A stretch of DNA of 57,165 nt from Gnetum montanum (GCA_015680685.1 MNCI01037641.1:160120-217284), one strand, 5' to 3'. Positions 43,481 to 55,500 are shown, numbered from the stretch's first letter. The notes: generated by a model from the sequence alone, not told the origin. A program made the numbers and translations.

Positions 43481-46400
43481 AAGTGTTCTTTTGTTTGAGG
43501 GCCTATGTAACCTGGGTTAGGGTGCTAGCCAAGTCTTTGCTATTTGGTATGTTCTTGTTGGTCGAAACTTGGTCCATTGGACCCAATAGTTGTATTTCTT
43601 GAGGAAGGGTTGTTGCATGATCAACTGTAATGATTAGGTTTGGCTCCTCGGGCATTCATGATTTTTCAACTTGGTTACTTGTGCTTGGCTCATCAGTTGT
43701 CGGAGCCATGGGTACAACATTTAATGGAGTGGGTTTTTGGGGTTCCAAATCATAACCTTGATGTTCTCTTTCCAAAAATTCCTTGGTTAACCTGTCTATG
43801 AGGTGTTCACACAAAGGGCACGGGGGAACTGTTGGGGTTTGAACATCTAGTTGCTCTGGGAGCCAAATGACAAATGGAATAGGGCAGGTCTACGATGGAA
43901 CTATTGGTGGTTGAACATCAGGGTGATTAGGCACCTAGATTATGAATGGAGTGGGATGAATTTGTGATTGGACTATTGGAGTTTGAACATTAGGATGTTT
44001 AGGCACCCTAATGGCCAATGGAGTTGGTCCAGTTTGGGGTGGTACGTTTGTGGTTGCAACAGCAGGTGGTACCCGGATCACAAAGGGAACGGGTTGGGTT
44101 GGTGGTGGTGCATTTGTGGTTGTGTCAGTAGAAGGCACATGGATCACCAATGGAGCATGTTTGTTTTGTGGGGGTACGTTCATCATTGCCACCGTAGGAG
44201 GTACCCCGACTACAAATGGTTTTCGAGGTGTGGAGGACATATGTGTTGGAAATGAGGGTTGGGGAGATGGTGTTGATGTTGTAGGAACACGAATCACAAA
44301 GGATTTTCTAGGTATTTCCTATTCATTGCCGATATGTATTATTTTAATCACATAAGGAGTTTCCTTAGTATTAAGGGGATCCTTATACATGCCCATAGAT
44401 TGATTTTTTGGTTTTACTAGGTTAGCTTCGTCAAAGGTTATTCCACCCCTATCAATCATATGTTTTATGTCTTGTTTCAGGGTGAAACAATAATCGGTTC
44501 TGTGTCTGTTTCATTGATGGTAGTCGCAAAATCTATCTAGCCTAAAGCCTCTCAGAACTGGAGGCTCATTCGGTGTTGCCAAGCTTGGGTTTTTGACCAA
44601 TTCACAGTATCAATCATGTTTTTGGGCTACCATGGGAGACAACTGCTTATGTTGGATGGTCCCAGCCTTTAAAAGTTGATCTAGTAGTTGTGAAGGCTTC
44701 ATAGGCAATGGTGTATATTGAGCAGGTTCTTTTCTCTCGAATGTACATGTGTGACCCATGTTAGTAGTTTGCGTGAAGGAAGGTTCAGGTGTGGGTGTGG
44801 GAGCAATTCTCTCATAGTTGACAAGAATAGTAGGTTGTTTCCCTTTCTGTCCCGCATTATTGGGTTGAGTTGTCTATGCTACTGCTGCTACTATTACTTT
44901 AGCCTTGTCTTTGTCTTTCTTTGTGTGTTGATTTTTAAAGGCTGAATAAGCAGGGTCATGGCTATTTTGGGCTACCTCCTCTATGTTCTTTATCTATACA
45001 AAAGCTTGACTTAGAGTGCAAGCATTCAGATAGTAGAGCTTTGACTTAACGAAGTCATTCATGGCTTCTTTAAGAATTGTAAGTAGGTATGTTTCCAGGA
45101 TTGGCTCGTGAAGTTCATTAAGTGTAGCACTCCATCTCTGAATGAACTTTTGCATAGGTTCTAGTGGTGCTTGCTTCACCTGGATCAGACTGTCTAAGGT
45201 TGCTTCAGGCTTCAGGTTGTACTTAAACCTAGTAACAAACTGGTGTAATAGATCCTCTAGGGAGGATATAGAGTTACGGGGCAAGGCTCTGTACTAGTCT
45301 AGGGCTCTTCCGATTAAAGACATGGTGAACACACATAGGATTGCATGGGGCCAACCTTGAAGTAACAGACATTCTAATCTAAATGTTACTAAGTGGGCGT
45401 TGGGGTCTCCTTCCCCATTATATTTTATCAATTAAGGTAATGAAACTCCCTTGGGTAAAGTTAAAGGTGGCATTGACAAACTAATCAGATCATCTTGGTA
45501 GAAGTCCAATACTTTAAGCTCTTTAGTGTTAGCGGTTTTGAGGTGCTTTACCTCATTAGTGAGCACTTGCATCATCCTTCTGGCCTTAGTCCATTCCTAG
45601 GCACTCGGATACTCAAACTAACCAAATGATGACTGTTAGTTTGAATCCCTAACAACCAGTGGGAATGATGACTATTGAGTTGTTGATGGTTGTACTTGAA
45701 GGATGTTCGCGGATGGAATTTTAGCAGGTGGTATGCTATGATGAGCTGGTTGACATTGTTGCATGCTAGACGTGGTCCACTACCTAGTTACGAGTTGTGA
45801 GGAAACACCCTGAACCTGTTGATTCGAAGTAGTGAAGGGCATTCCTTGAACTTACACTTGTGGTATATAATGAGTAGATGTAGAAGCGTGTATCACAGAT
45901 GGCATCCCAATTACATAGGGTGGGAAGGTCGCTCTTACATTACTTTGAGAGGAGAGTTGTTGGGGTTGTACTTGTAGGAGAGGGGATAACGTGGTGACCG
46001 GAGGAATACCAGGGATGGATGCATTGAATTGAGTGTTGGTCATGGGAAGAGTGGGAATGAGAGTGGGTGCTTCCTGTTGAGAGACCTATGTTTGAGTGCT
46101 TTTAAATGCATGAAGGAACATGGTCTCTCTCATGAAAAGGTGGAATAACAGGTTTGCATAAATATGTGAACTGAGAGTATGGTACGAATCCCCATGTTTG
46201 GATTGACCCACAAAAATATCTTCCTCATCTCCATTTTGAGGTTCTATGGTAGTTTGACATGAAGTTTGGTTCCTTTCCATGAGGAGCTGGGATAGGAGTT
46301 CATGGTGGGATTCAGTGAGGGGGATGACATCATAGGTAGTGGGAGTGAAGTCATGACCTCCTTTGTGAATTAGCTCATAGTGTCTCCTCGCTTCTAGTTC

Positions 46401-46532
46401 TATTTGATCAATGGCTAGGTTAGCCTAGATTTTAACACAAATGAAGTTATATTGTTTGGGCGTTAGGATAGTGAATGTGGGGTCTCTACCTTGCAGTCTC
46501 AGTGACTAGCAAGGTGGTCCCTAAGGGTTCAT
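43481..46532 (-). pseudogene. Tat-D gag (single frame, nonsense codons only)
   Basis: Met at 46532. Capsid core at 45470-44994 with NGEGDPNAHLVTFRLECLL, LEDLLHQFVTRFKYNL and EPMQKFIQRWSATLNEL. Zinc finger near 44520 with FCDYHQ, H and TDYC (CX2HX6HX4C pattern), followed by LKQDIKHMIDRG, typical of Tat elements. A Pro/Val-rich repeat region lies at 44300-43800. All five large open segments are in the same frame; about a dozen stops, mostly TAG, are the only breaks. N-terminal 200 codons are Gln/Ser/Thr/Pro-rich. Confidence 0.87.
43800..44300 (-). repeat. Tandem PFVIRVP peptide repeats in Gag C-terminus
   Basis: About seven units of 22-26 codons, each with a PFVIRVP-like heptapeptide (PFVVGVP, PLVIHVP, PFVIRVP, PLAIRVP, PFIIXVP, PFVIWLP) followed by a Thr/Asn segment and PPQ-like turn. 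At DNA level the spacing is about 66-75 bases. Tat-A retains fewer copies (PFVIILP, PFVIRVP near 53600-53700). Confidence 0.8.
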
Positions 46533-47403
46533 CTCGCCAAGGGCAACTATGGCCTCGACGACGGTGATGGGACTCGAGATTGTGGTACCAAAGTGGGAGA
46601 CAAGAAAGGCGGTGGTGTTGGTGTGTGTGGAGTCTATTGTCAATGTCAGGTGATGCAGCATAGGAGAGAGGATGCAGCGTAAGAGAGAGAAAATATGTGT
46701 TAAGTGTCAACAGCGTATAGTTTCATAGTGTATGAACAATGCAGCGTGTGAGAAGATTGAGCAGCGTATGAAAGAGATGAAGCAGCGTAACACAGGCAGT
46801 ACAACATATGAAAGATTGTAGCGTGGCTAATGTATGATGTACATCGTATAGACGCTAAGTGTGAAGTGCAGCGTATCAGCGTTCGGGAGGGGAGCCGAGT
46901 GTGTAACGTGTCTACATTGGAAAATGTAGCGTGTGCACGCTGGGGTTAACCTTGGGTAGCGTATGGATGCTGAGGATGATGAACACAACGTGTGGCCAAG
47001 AAACTGAAGTGTAGAATGTAGTCGAGTTAAACTGCAGCGTCTAGAACTAGGGTACAGTTTGTGGATGCTGGATACAGCGTCTAGGACTAAGGAATAGCAT
47101 CTGGACACTAGATACAACATATAGAAGCTAGAGCCTGAGCGCTGGACGCTGTGAGTTAAGCAGTGACATGTTTAACAGGTCAGAATGGCATCTAGACGCT
47201 GAGAGAAACGTCTGAGGGAGAAAACCGAGTGCAGGATGTTGTGAATAGTGTTTGAGAAAAGAGAGAAGAATGCAAGATGCTGTGTGCAGCGTCTAGGACT
47301 AGGGCAAGGTGCAGGATGCTATGGGCAGTGCCTGAATGAAGAACAAGAATGCAGGATGCGGTGGGCAGCGTCTGGGTGCTGGACAAAAAAACGTAACAGA
47401 AAA
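46533..47403. repeat. Tat-D leader with repeated CAGCGT words
   Basis: Between primer site and gag. The plus strand carries more than twenty GCAGCGT or TAGCGT words at 20-45-base intervals (46675-47380), often followed by ATGA, GTCTAGGACTAGG or GTGAG. No coding sequence recognised. Confidence 0.7.
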
Positions 47404-47422
47404 GGCCCTCCTTCTAGCATCA
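47404..47422 (-). other. Tat-D primer binding site candidate
   Basis: Minus strand TGATGCTAGAAGGAGGGCC, six bases downstream of the 5' LTR end. Tat-A has TAGTGCTAGAAGGAGGGCC in the same place. Both derive from TGGTGCTAGAAGGAGGGCC by one G-to-A change each, giving the TGG start expected for pairing with a tRNA CCA end. The tRNA is not identified. Confidence 0.6.
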
Positions 47423-47428
47423 ATTTAC

Positions 47429-49629
47429 TGTATTTTCCGAAATCGTTGGCACGAGGCTAGAATGAAACACATGTCGAGAGATTTACAAAGAATACAGTAA
47501 GACCCCACCTTCGCGTGAGGGAAAGATAGAAATAAATGAAGGCAAAGTACCTTGAATGGTCTACATGCAGATCAAACAAGGACTTCCCCTAGCATACACT
47601 ATTGAGATGTGCTGGGTTATACGTACACGAATGCAAAAAAAAATGTAATCGAACGTACGAAATGTAAGACGAAAACAAAACGTAAACAAAGATAATGGAA
47701 ATTGTAACAAATGTAAATGATGTAAATAGAGAACAATGGATGAAAAAATTGTAACTATATTGATTGAAAATTACAAAAAAATGCACTGGTTAGAACACAG
47801 TTGCAAATTGATTGCAAGGCGGACGTTTAGCCCCGATGTGAAGGGTATATAGATGCTGAGAGATTGCAGGTTTCTGGTTGCAGGTTTGCAGCATGACCAA
47901 AATTTCCCCAAGTGCTCAGCGTGATTAAGTTTGGGTAATGCCGGATCGTATGAGATAATGATGATGAGATTTGCCAATTTTCTCTAGATCTTCATGCCCC
48001 AAAATTTCCAACCCCAGTTTAGTGTGAGATCAAGGTATTTATGCAGGTGTGAGCACGGGATTTGGATCTGTGTGGAAGATCCATGGTTACCGGATGTGGG
48101 TAATGCATATCGAGCGACAGGTGTGAACGCTTTGACCGGATGCACAGAATTTTACAATGTACAGGGTGCAACATGACCAAGATCTCTTACGCTAGTGTGT
48201 GTAATCCACAGCGTAAGAGCTTGGTACGCCCAAAAAAATGCAAAATGTACAAAGACTATTAAAGTACAAGAGTGGACTTGGATGTCTGGCCTTCGGATCT
48301 GTAGATCTGTGTTGTTTTTTCTCTACCAAGGCCTCCAGTGTGTGTGGATCTAGCTTTGGCATGTCTGTAGCGTGTCCTGGCGTCAGCGTCTGGCGTCCAG
48401 CATCCCATCGTTTACATGGCATACATTGGTGTCAAAGTGTCAACATGACCATCAGTGTATCTAATGTTTATGATGCACTTTTTAGCCCATTTTTCACCTG
48501 TGAGGCCCATTTTCGGAGTGGATCTGCATGCTTGAGGTCGAGAGGATTCTGCACGTCTATTTTGAGTTGATTTGGAGGCTGTTTTGGCATACTTTTGGTT
48601 GGTCACGCTGTAGTCACGCTACCCAGCATAACCTCAGCATGACCAAGTGTTTATGCCCTATTTTGAGATTATTTTTGGATGCTGATGCCTATTTGTTGAT
48701 GCTCAACTGCTGCCTACTCTCCAAGATGGCCTGGATGCTGAATTTGACTCCAATTTGATGTTGTTTTGATCATCTTTTGTTTGTTCATGCTGTGGTCATG
48801 CTGTGCAGCTTGACCTCAGCGTGACCAAGTTAAAATGACATATTTGAAGCTCAAGTCTTGGTTTTTCGAAGCCTAAAAGTTAGTATAGTTGTTTCTTGTC
48901 CCCTGGGGATCAAGTTCATGTCGAAGTTGGACCTAAAACTGCTCGATATGCCCTATTTTTGCTTGGTCATGCTGTGTAATGTGACCTCAACATGACTTCG
49001 GTGTGACCAACTGAAAGTTCCATGTTTGAGGCTCAAATTTTGATTTTCTGGAGCCTATGAACATGTACAATTGTTGATTAGCTCCCATAAGTTGAGTTCA
49101 TGTCAAAATTCTGCTTGGAGGTGCCTGAATTGAGCTATTCTTATTTGGTCCCGCTGTGGTCACGTTGTGCAGCGTGACCTTAGCATGACTAACTAAAAGT
49201 GGCTCAAAACATGTAATTCTGAACTCAAATTTCAAGGTTCTAAAGGCTGGGAGCTACAGGGGGCATCGATGAAGCTCCCGGAGGGTCCATGTGCTCGAAT
49301 CTGGACCATTTGGACTTGATTTTGGGGCTCCAAAAGTTTGGTCACATTGTACACATGCTGGTCTTACACTAGGCAGCATGACCATAGCGTGACTAGAGTG
49401 TATATAGCGAAAACCATGCATTTTGAGCCTGAAACCCTGAATTCTGGATGTTGGAAGTTGGAGCAATCACTTGTGGGCCCTAGGGGAACTTTGCTTGTTC
49501 AATTGTGTGTCGTTTCATGCTGTTTTAGAGGCTCTCACATTTGGTCATGTTGTACTCATGTTGGGCAGCGACATGACTTCACTTGAGTCCTGTCTAAAAG
49601 TGCTAGGCCAAAATTTTGTGGTTTTTTTA
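47429..49629 (-). repeat. Tat-D 5' LTR
   Basis: TG at 47429; the right end reads TTTTTTTA at 49629 where the other LTR has GTTTTCA. Aligns with 29122-31334, including the internal ~187-base units (cores at about 48601, 48784, 48965, 49146, 49340 and 49541). TATA-like box at 48034-48044. Confidence 0.9.
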
Positions 49630-49634
49630 GTGTA
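49630..49634. other. Target site duplication GTGTA, right copy (Tat-D)
   Basis: Exact match to 29117-29121. Confidence 0.82.
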
Positions 49635-51640
49635 TAGGAATGGATGATGGGTTCCCCATGACCCAAGCCAACTTTCTAGGCCTTGAATAAAACACATTTA
49701 TCCAACAATTTAGGCCCAGAATCCACCACAGGGGATGGATGATTTCTTGTTGATCACCACCAAGGATCTCAATGTTAGGCAATGTGAGTCCCTTGATAAC
49801 ATGGATGACAATGAGCGTCTCATGTTTTCTACTAGTTTCCTAGAGGCCAAATGACTATGTAGGAAGGTTAAAGGGAGAGCTAGGGAGAAAATCAAGAGGC
49901 CTATGGAGGAAGCACTACTAGCATCAGACCACCCTACCCTAAAGAAGCATAAGTTTAACTTAAGTCATTATAGTAGGTAGTTAAAGGTATGTTTTGTTTA
50001 AGTTTGGCTATTTTGGTGCTTTAAAGTTTATGGCTCTATGATTTTTTCATGTGTTAACTAGTTTTCTATATGCTATGACTATAGACAAGCTTCAGGATAT
50101 GGCAGCCCAAGCTACCATGGAGGAAGAACAAAGGCATGTAGAAGAGGGACTCCTAAAGTAACCTGAGGTTGAAGAGTTTCCCGATGTAGATATAGATGAT
50201 TTAGATGCCTTTTTTGGTGAGGTAGGACTGGGCACATCCCCCATCATCATCACAAAGGAGGAAGAGGAGGAGTAGCCAGGTATGCCCATGCCATAATTTT
50301 TTTATTATATATTATTGTTTTGATTTTGATTTTCATCCTAACCTTTTGATGATTATTATGCTTATAGTAGTTCTTGAGCCACTAGTGCAAGCCCATGTCC
50401 CTAAGTTTCATGTGAAACCATGGGTAGAGACTCTAGACAAAGTGGAGTTCATGCATGGGATGGCTAAGGACATCATCAACAAGTTGCAAAAGGTTGCACC
50501 CAAAATAGGTAAGGACTTTGTTTTATGTGCCTTAGTTATTTGGCTATGTCATAGGTTGTGTTGATGTTATGGCCATCTTAGATTTTACATCATGTTTATT
50601 GGTTGTATTTTTATGTTTGTGTAGTACCTTCTATGGAGTGGAACCCTATCAGAGACATGGATATTGACTCCTTGCCTAAGCTTTCCTTTGATGTATCTAA
50701 TGTACCCTTGAAGTTGTAGGAGACTGCTATTGACCTAGCAATGTCATGTGCAAAATCTTCATGGGAGCTAGAGAGGTCCAATGAATACATATGGTAGGAA
50801 GTTATGGCCTTAAGAAAGAAGGATCAATGACAAGAGAATACAATCAAAGATCTTTGAGATCACAAGGCCTTTGTGGAAGCCCAAGTCACTAACTTAGGGG
50901 AATTATGAACCAAGGATATCACATGGAACCATTATTGACATATCATTTAGGAAAAATTAGTGAGCTTATGGGAGATGATGGAACAATATATGTAGATGGA
51001 CCTCATCTCCTAGAAGGTTGAGGATTGGAAAGATCACTATGCTTGGGTTCTAGAGTGGGGTAAGAAACAAAAGGTCCACAAGCAACAATACAAGGTGGAT
51101 TGTGGGGCCTACCTTAAGTGGCTCAAGGAGGAGTCGATTGAATGATTCAAGAGAGAGTTGTTCATCTAAGGGATATAGGCAGAGAGTGCTTATAAACGTT
51201 TTAAAAGTACTCTCATGGTGGAGCAATTCCCTCCTCTTCAGATTACTATTACTATAGGTAATACTTCTATAGTTGCTACTACTTGGGAGCCTCCTACTTA
51301 GACTACAATAGATAGGATTGACATCATTTTTGGAATTGATCTTGGGGATGTTGATTGGCATTGATCTTGGGGATGTTGACTAGATCTTCCATCATTTGGA
51401 GGAAGGTTTTCCCTTTCTAGCCCCGAAAGTTATGAAGTCAAATTCCTCACATGTTTGATATATTTTATGTTTTGATTTTATTTTAAGATATGGTTTTGGC
51501 TATGGGTTATTAACTAGCTATGTGTTATTGTATTTTAGGCCTTAAGAGACATTGGTAGCCCCAACAGTGAGGGTGGGAATGATCCACCACTTCCTCCTTT
51601 AGATGCCTCTTAGCAGCCTCTATCAGCTTAGTCCAACATG
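49635..51640 (+). pseudogene. Tat-A antisense gene, 3' half (exons 3-7)
   Basis: Continuation of the gene cut at 29121. Rest of exon 3 to 49986 (donor GTATGT), exon 4 at 50085-50279 (acidic, ends KEEEEE), exon 5 at 50368-50508 (KPWVETLDKVEFMHGMAKDI, against KPWLEMPNKVDFVAGIVNDV in Tat-D), exon 6 at 50625 to about 51470 (DSLPKLSFDVSNVPLKL, YLKWLKEESIE), exon 7 from 51539 (GSPNSEGGNDPP). Exon 6 ends without a clear donor. Many TAG stops. Exon order and phase equal those of Tat-D, showing that the gene predates the split of the two elements. Confidence 0.75.
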
Positions 51641-51928
51641 TTAGCTATTTGTTCTTATTTTCATGTTGATGGCTATGATTAGCCATGACTATGATTATTA
51701 TTATTATTTGACATTTTTTTCACATAGTGTGCCCATGGCTATTATTGACACCTTAAATTAAATTTAAAATTTTGGTTTTACTTCTGGCTATATATCTACT
51801 ATTGTAGTGAGCATTGTAAATGTTGCCAATGTTGTGGATGGGTATGCTGATGTCGTGATTATAACATCAATGGCTAGTCAATGCAATTATAGGCTAAGAA
51901 AAGATATATATAATAATAAAATATATGT
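51641..51928. other. Spacer after Tat-A antisense gene
   Basis: A/T-rich, with a short TATATATAATAATAAAATATAT run at 51904. No gene seen. Confidence 0.4.
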
Positions 51929-52084
51929 TTGCTAGTTTTAGTCCATAGCGGGCTCAGGTTATATTATTTTGCTAGTTTAAGGCCATGGCGGGGCATGTTG
52001 CCAGTTTAAAGTCTTAGCAGATTGTGCTGCTAGTTTAAGGTCATAGCATACCATAATTTTGTCAATTTAAGGCTATAGTGTCCC
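51929..52084 (+). repeat. Boundary repeats, five units (between antisense gene and protease, Tat-A)
   Basis: Five copies, four of them exactly 29 bases apart from 51969: GCTAGTTTAAGGCCATGGCGG, GCCAGTTTAAAGTCTTAGCAG, GCTAGTTTAAGGTCATAGCAT and GTCAATTTAAGGCTATAGTG. Best-preserved set of the motif in Tat-A. Confidence 0.82.
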
Positions 52085-52559
52085 AGTGATGAAAAAGAAA
52101 TATATTTATATGGTTTTTTAATGTTTATAATATGAGTAAAAGTAAAGAAAGTTGAAATAAATAAGTAAAAATGCAAATAAAAGTAGAAACCTAGGCTATA
52201 TGCATAGGATACATGAACAAAGAGTAGAATAGGAATGCATAAAAAGGTATAAAAAATTGAAAAAGAAAGGTTATGATACATGGCTATTGATGCATCTGGT
52301 TATAAGGGTATGGGATGGAAATGTTAAGGTGCACTTCACTTGTATAGATTCTTCCTTACAAGATTAGGAAATGAGTAAGCTCTACTCTGCACAAACTTAT
52401 ATTTACTATCACCTCCACTGATGATGTTAAAAGGGAGTTCAACCCATAATTCATATTGTTATTTGTTGTTGTCATCATTGGATTGTTACTCTCTTTTGGG
52501 TTATTGAATTTCATGATTGGGAGCTTCTCCACTTTTGACCCCTATTCTATGTTAAAATT
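52085..52559 (-). other. Tat-A region downstream of protease
   Basis: A/T-rich, no convincing coding sequence. It corresponds to the stretch between protease and boundary repeats in Tat-D. Confidence 0.4.
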
Positions 52560-55500
52560 GTTGATAGCTAGGGGAACCATGTTATCACCATGAATGATGA
52601 TTTCACTTTCCTTGTAAGAAAGGTAAATTTCTTGATGGATGGGAGATGACACAACTCATCATTGAGCCAACCAAGGCCTTCCTAGGATAAGGCTAGACAT
52701 TGGTGTCTCCTCTACCACCAAGAAATTAATGGTTGTGGAGAAAATCTCCCTTGCTACAAATTCCAAGAAGATATACCCCTTGATGACAACCCTTGATCCA
52801 TTGAAGAACTAGTGTTCAATGATGATGCATGAGATGATATTGGTTACGACTCCATCATCCACATGCACCTAATGCACTTTAAACTATCCTATGTGTATAA
52901 TTATGAATAGAGAAGCTCTAGTCACTTCATCATTTTGGGGATTAGTCTTGATTTTGCTATTGCAAAATACTAAGAATGTTAACTTCTCCTCCCTTAGTAA
53001 GGGAGGCACCATTACTACATGGATGGCTTCCTCATTACTGGGGATGTCTTCACTAATAGGGACAGAAGTCAACATTTTGACTAGTGCCTCACGATGCGTG
53101 GTAGAAGTCATGATCAGGTCATACAAGCTTAGAGTTGTATACTTTTTCTTGAGAGATTACTTGATTGGGTCTATTGCACTAAGAAATTTTTTATCATTAG
53201 CCATGGGCTTATTGCCTCGATTGTGCATTACTTCCTCCATGCACCCCAAAATGCAAACTTTGGCTTTAGGTTGTGCTTGTTGGAGCTTTCTTCATTTTTC
53301 TAGTTATTTCTTTTGGTGTCCTCTTGTGGCTCGTTTTTTGAAGTGGGTTGGATAGAGGATGTCATATGTATAGTTGAGATGGGAGTGGGCTTCGGTGGTC
53401 TCACTACCTTTTGTGCCTTCATATGCTTGTCAACCTTCTTGTTGGGCTTTTGCTTGAGCTTCTTCCTTTGCTTAGTTGAGGTCTTTTGGTTGTTAGCCAT
53501 TATTGTGAGGAAGAGGTAGTTGCATTAGCCATCATAGGAGGTATTTGTATAGTTGTGTTAATTGGTTGGGCTATGGTTAGTTGGGTTGTACTACGTTGGG
53601 GTACCCTGATGACAAAAGGTTCTCTTATTGGCATTTGTGATGGTAATATTATGACAAAGGGGGATCTTAAGCTTACTAAAGAAACCCTTTCATCACAAGG
53701 GGGCACTAAGATCACAAATAATTCCTTTAGGGTTTTCCATTCATCATTAATTTTGAATGCTGAAATAACATAAGGGATATCATTAACATTCAACAAGTCC
53801 TTGTAGACCTACATTAACTAATTTTGTAATCGAACCAGGTTGGAGGCATCTAAGACTAGCTCTCCCCCTATCTATCTTCTTCTACAAGTCATCCTTCAGC
53901 ATGAGGCAAAAGCCTTTGTCATGACCAGATAGTTGGTGATAGTGGTAGAAGTAGTTTAACTTGAAGTACTTAGGTAGTTGCAGGTCATCTTTCATTACTC
54001 TAGTGGCATATTTGGCTATTTCACAAAGCCTATCATGCTTCTTTCAAGAAGCTTCAAACATTTTTTTAAATTGAATATGTCTACTTTTCAAAAGTTTTTC
54101 TAACAACTTGGATGGTTTTAGTGGTAGCGGAGTGTATTTGAACCTATCTTTTCTTTCAAAATTGGATCTAGTTGTTGTTGATGCATTGGCACTACAGGTT
54201 GATGGTTAGTTATTAGGATCATTAGGGGGGCCTTGGTTAGGTTGGCCCTTAGCCTTTAGTTTATGATCTTTGCTTATTTGATCATAGTTTCTATGATAGT
54301 ATTGTTTCTTTTTTGTTCTTTTCTTTGTCTCTCTAAGTGTGTTGGTTTTTACATGCTATGTAGGTTAGATCATGACTAGCCTTTATAGCATGCTTTATGT
54401 TCTTTGTTTGGGAAAATTCTTGGTTGCGGACCATGGGTCAAGGTAGTAGAGATTCAACTTGATAAAGTCATTAACTTCCCCCTTAAATATAACCAAAATG
54501 TGTGCTTTGGCTATAGGCTTCGGTATTTTGTTTAGAAGTCCATTCCACTATTGGATGAACTTCTACATGAGTTTTAGGGATCCCTACTTGACCTTCATGA
54601 GTTGGTTAAGTGTGGTGTTAGGCTTTAAGTTATACTTGAAGTGATTAACAAACTAGGCTATTAGGTCATCTAGAGAGGATATGGATCCTCTAGGTAATGC
54701 ATGGTACCAATCAAGTGCTTTCCTAGTCAAAGACATGAGGAAACTCCTCATGATGGTATGAGGCCATGGTTGCAAGAGTAAGCACTTAGATCGAAAGGTA
54801 ATGAGGTGAGCATTAGGATCACCTTATTCATTGTATTTGATAAACTAGTAAATAGGCATACTAGGATGAAACTAGGACTATAAGACTAATGAAATCATCC
54901 TGGTAGAAGTCCATAATTTTGACAATTTGTGAAGTAGAGGATTTAAGCCTCTTCAACTCCACCATTAGGTCTTGGATCATCTAAAAGACTTGGTCCAATC
55001 CCTATGGTGGCCCTGTTGGTTATGGAGTTTGCACATATGGATGTTGCATTTTTTGTGAGGCTTGTGGAATTTTTTGTGAGGCTTGTGGCCTTGCTATGGA
55101 TTATAAGACAAAAAAAGGTGATTGCATCATGGTCATAGCTTATGGGCCAAACAAGGAAAAAGATGTTTGTGTTGATACATGAGGCATAAACGGAATGAAG
55201 GGAGTGTATGATCCTTGAGTTACTTGGCATCCCATGATGGATCCCACATGAGCAGTTAATGGATTTTTGGTGGTAAAAACCATTGTTGATGGTTGTACAG
55301 ATCAAGATTTTTTAGCGAACGTCATTGACAAGTTATAAGTTGTTGGCTACAATGTTGATTGAGTTTGATGTATGGCTACAACTAGCATGGGGTTTGCTGT
55401 AGTAGGGTAGGAGGAAGTGGAGGATGATGGAACCATTCCCATGAAGAAAATAAAGTGTTAGAGGAAAATACTATGACCTTGGGGGATTTTTGTTGGAAAA

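Larger units (their letters stand above)
29122..49629 (-). mobile_element. Tat-D: 20.5-kb Tat-type element inserted in Tat-A
   Basis: Complete, with LTRs of about 2.2 kb (29122-31334 and 47429-49629) that differ at roughly one base in ten by eye, and GTGTA duplications. On the minus strand: primer site 47422-47404, leader, gag-pro 46532-42640, a 6.4-kb spacer with an opposite-strand gene, pol 36284-32841, 3' region and LTR. gag-pro is one unbroken frame apart from nonsense codons. Pol needs about two small frame corrections. It is richer in CpG than Tat-A. Size and domain order are comparable to Ogre-like Tat elements. Confidence 0.9.

Noticed and set aside
43946-44355. Plus-strand ORFs of 95-133 codons opposite gag-pro
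   Set aside because: Shadows of the PFVIRVP repeats and protease on the minus strand, which have strong homology.
49628-49632. TAGTG as target duplication of Tat-D
   Set aside because: It would require non-canonical LTR ends. GTGTA gives TG/CA ends and rejoins the interrupted frame.
51969-52084. CRISPR-like regular 29-nt repeats
   Set aside because: Units are directly tandem with no spacers, degenerate, and lie in plant retrotransposons.
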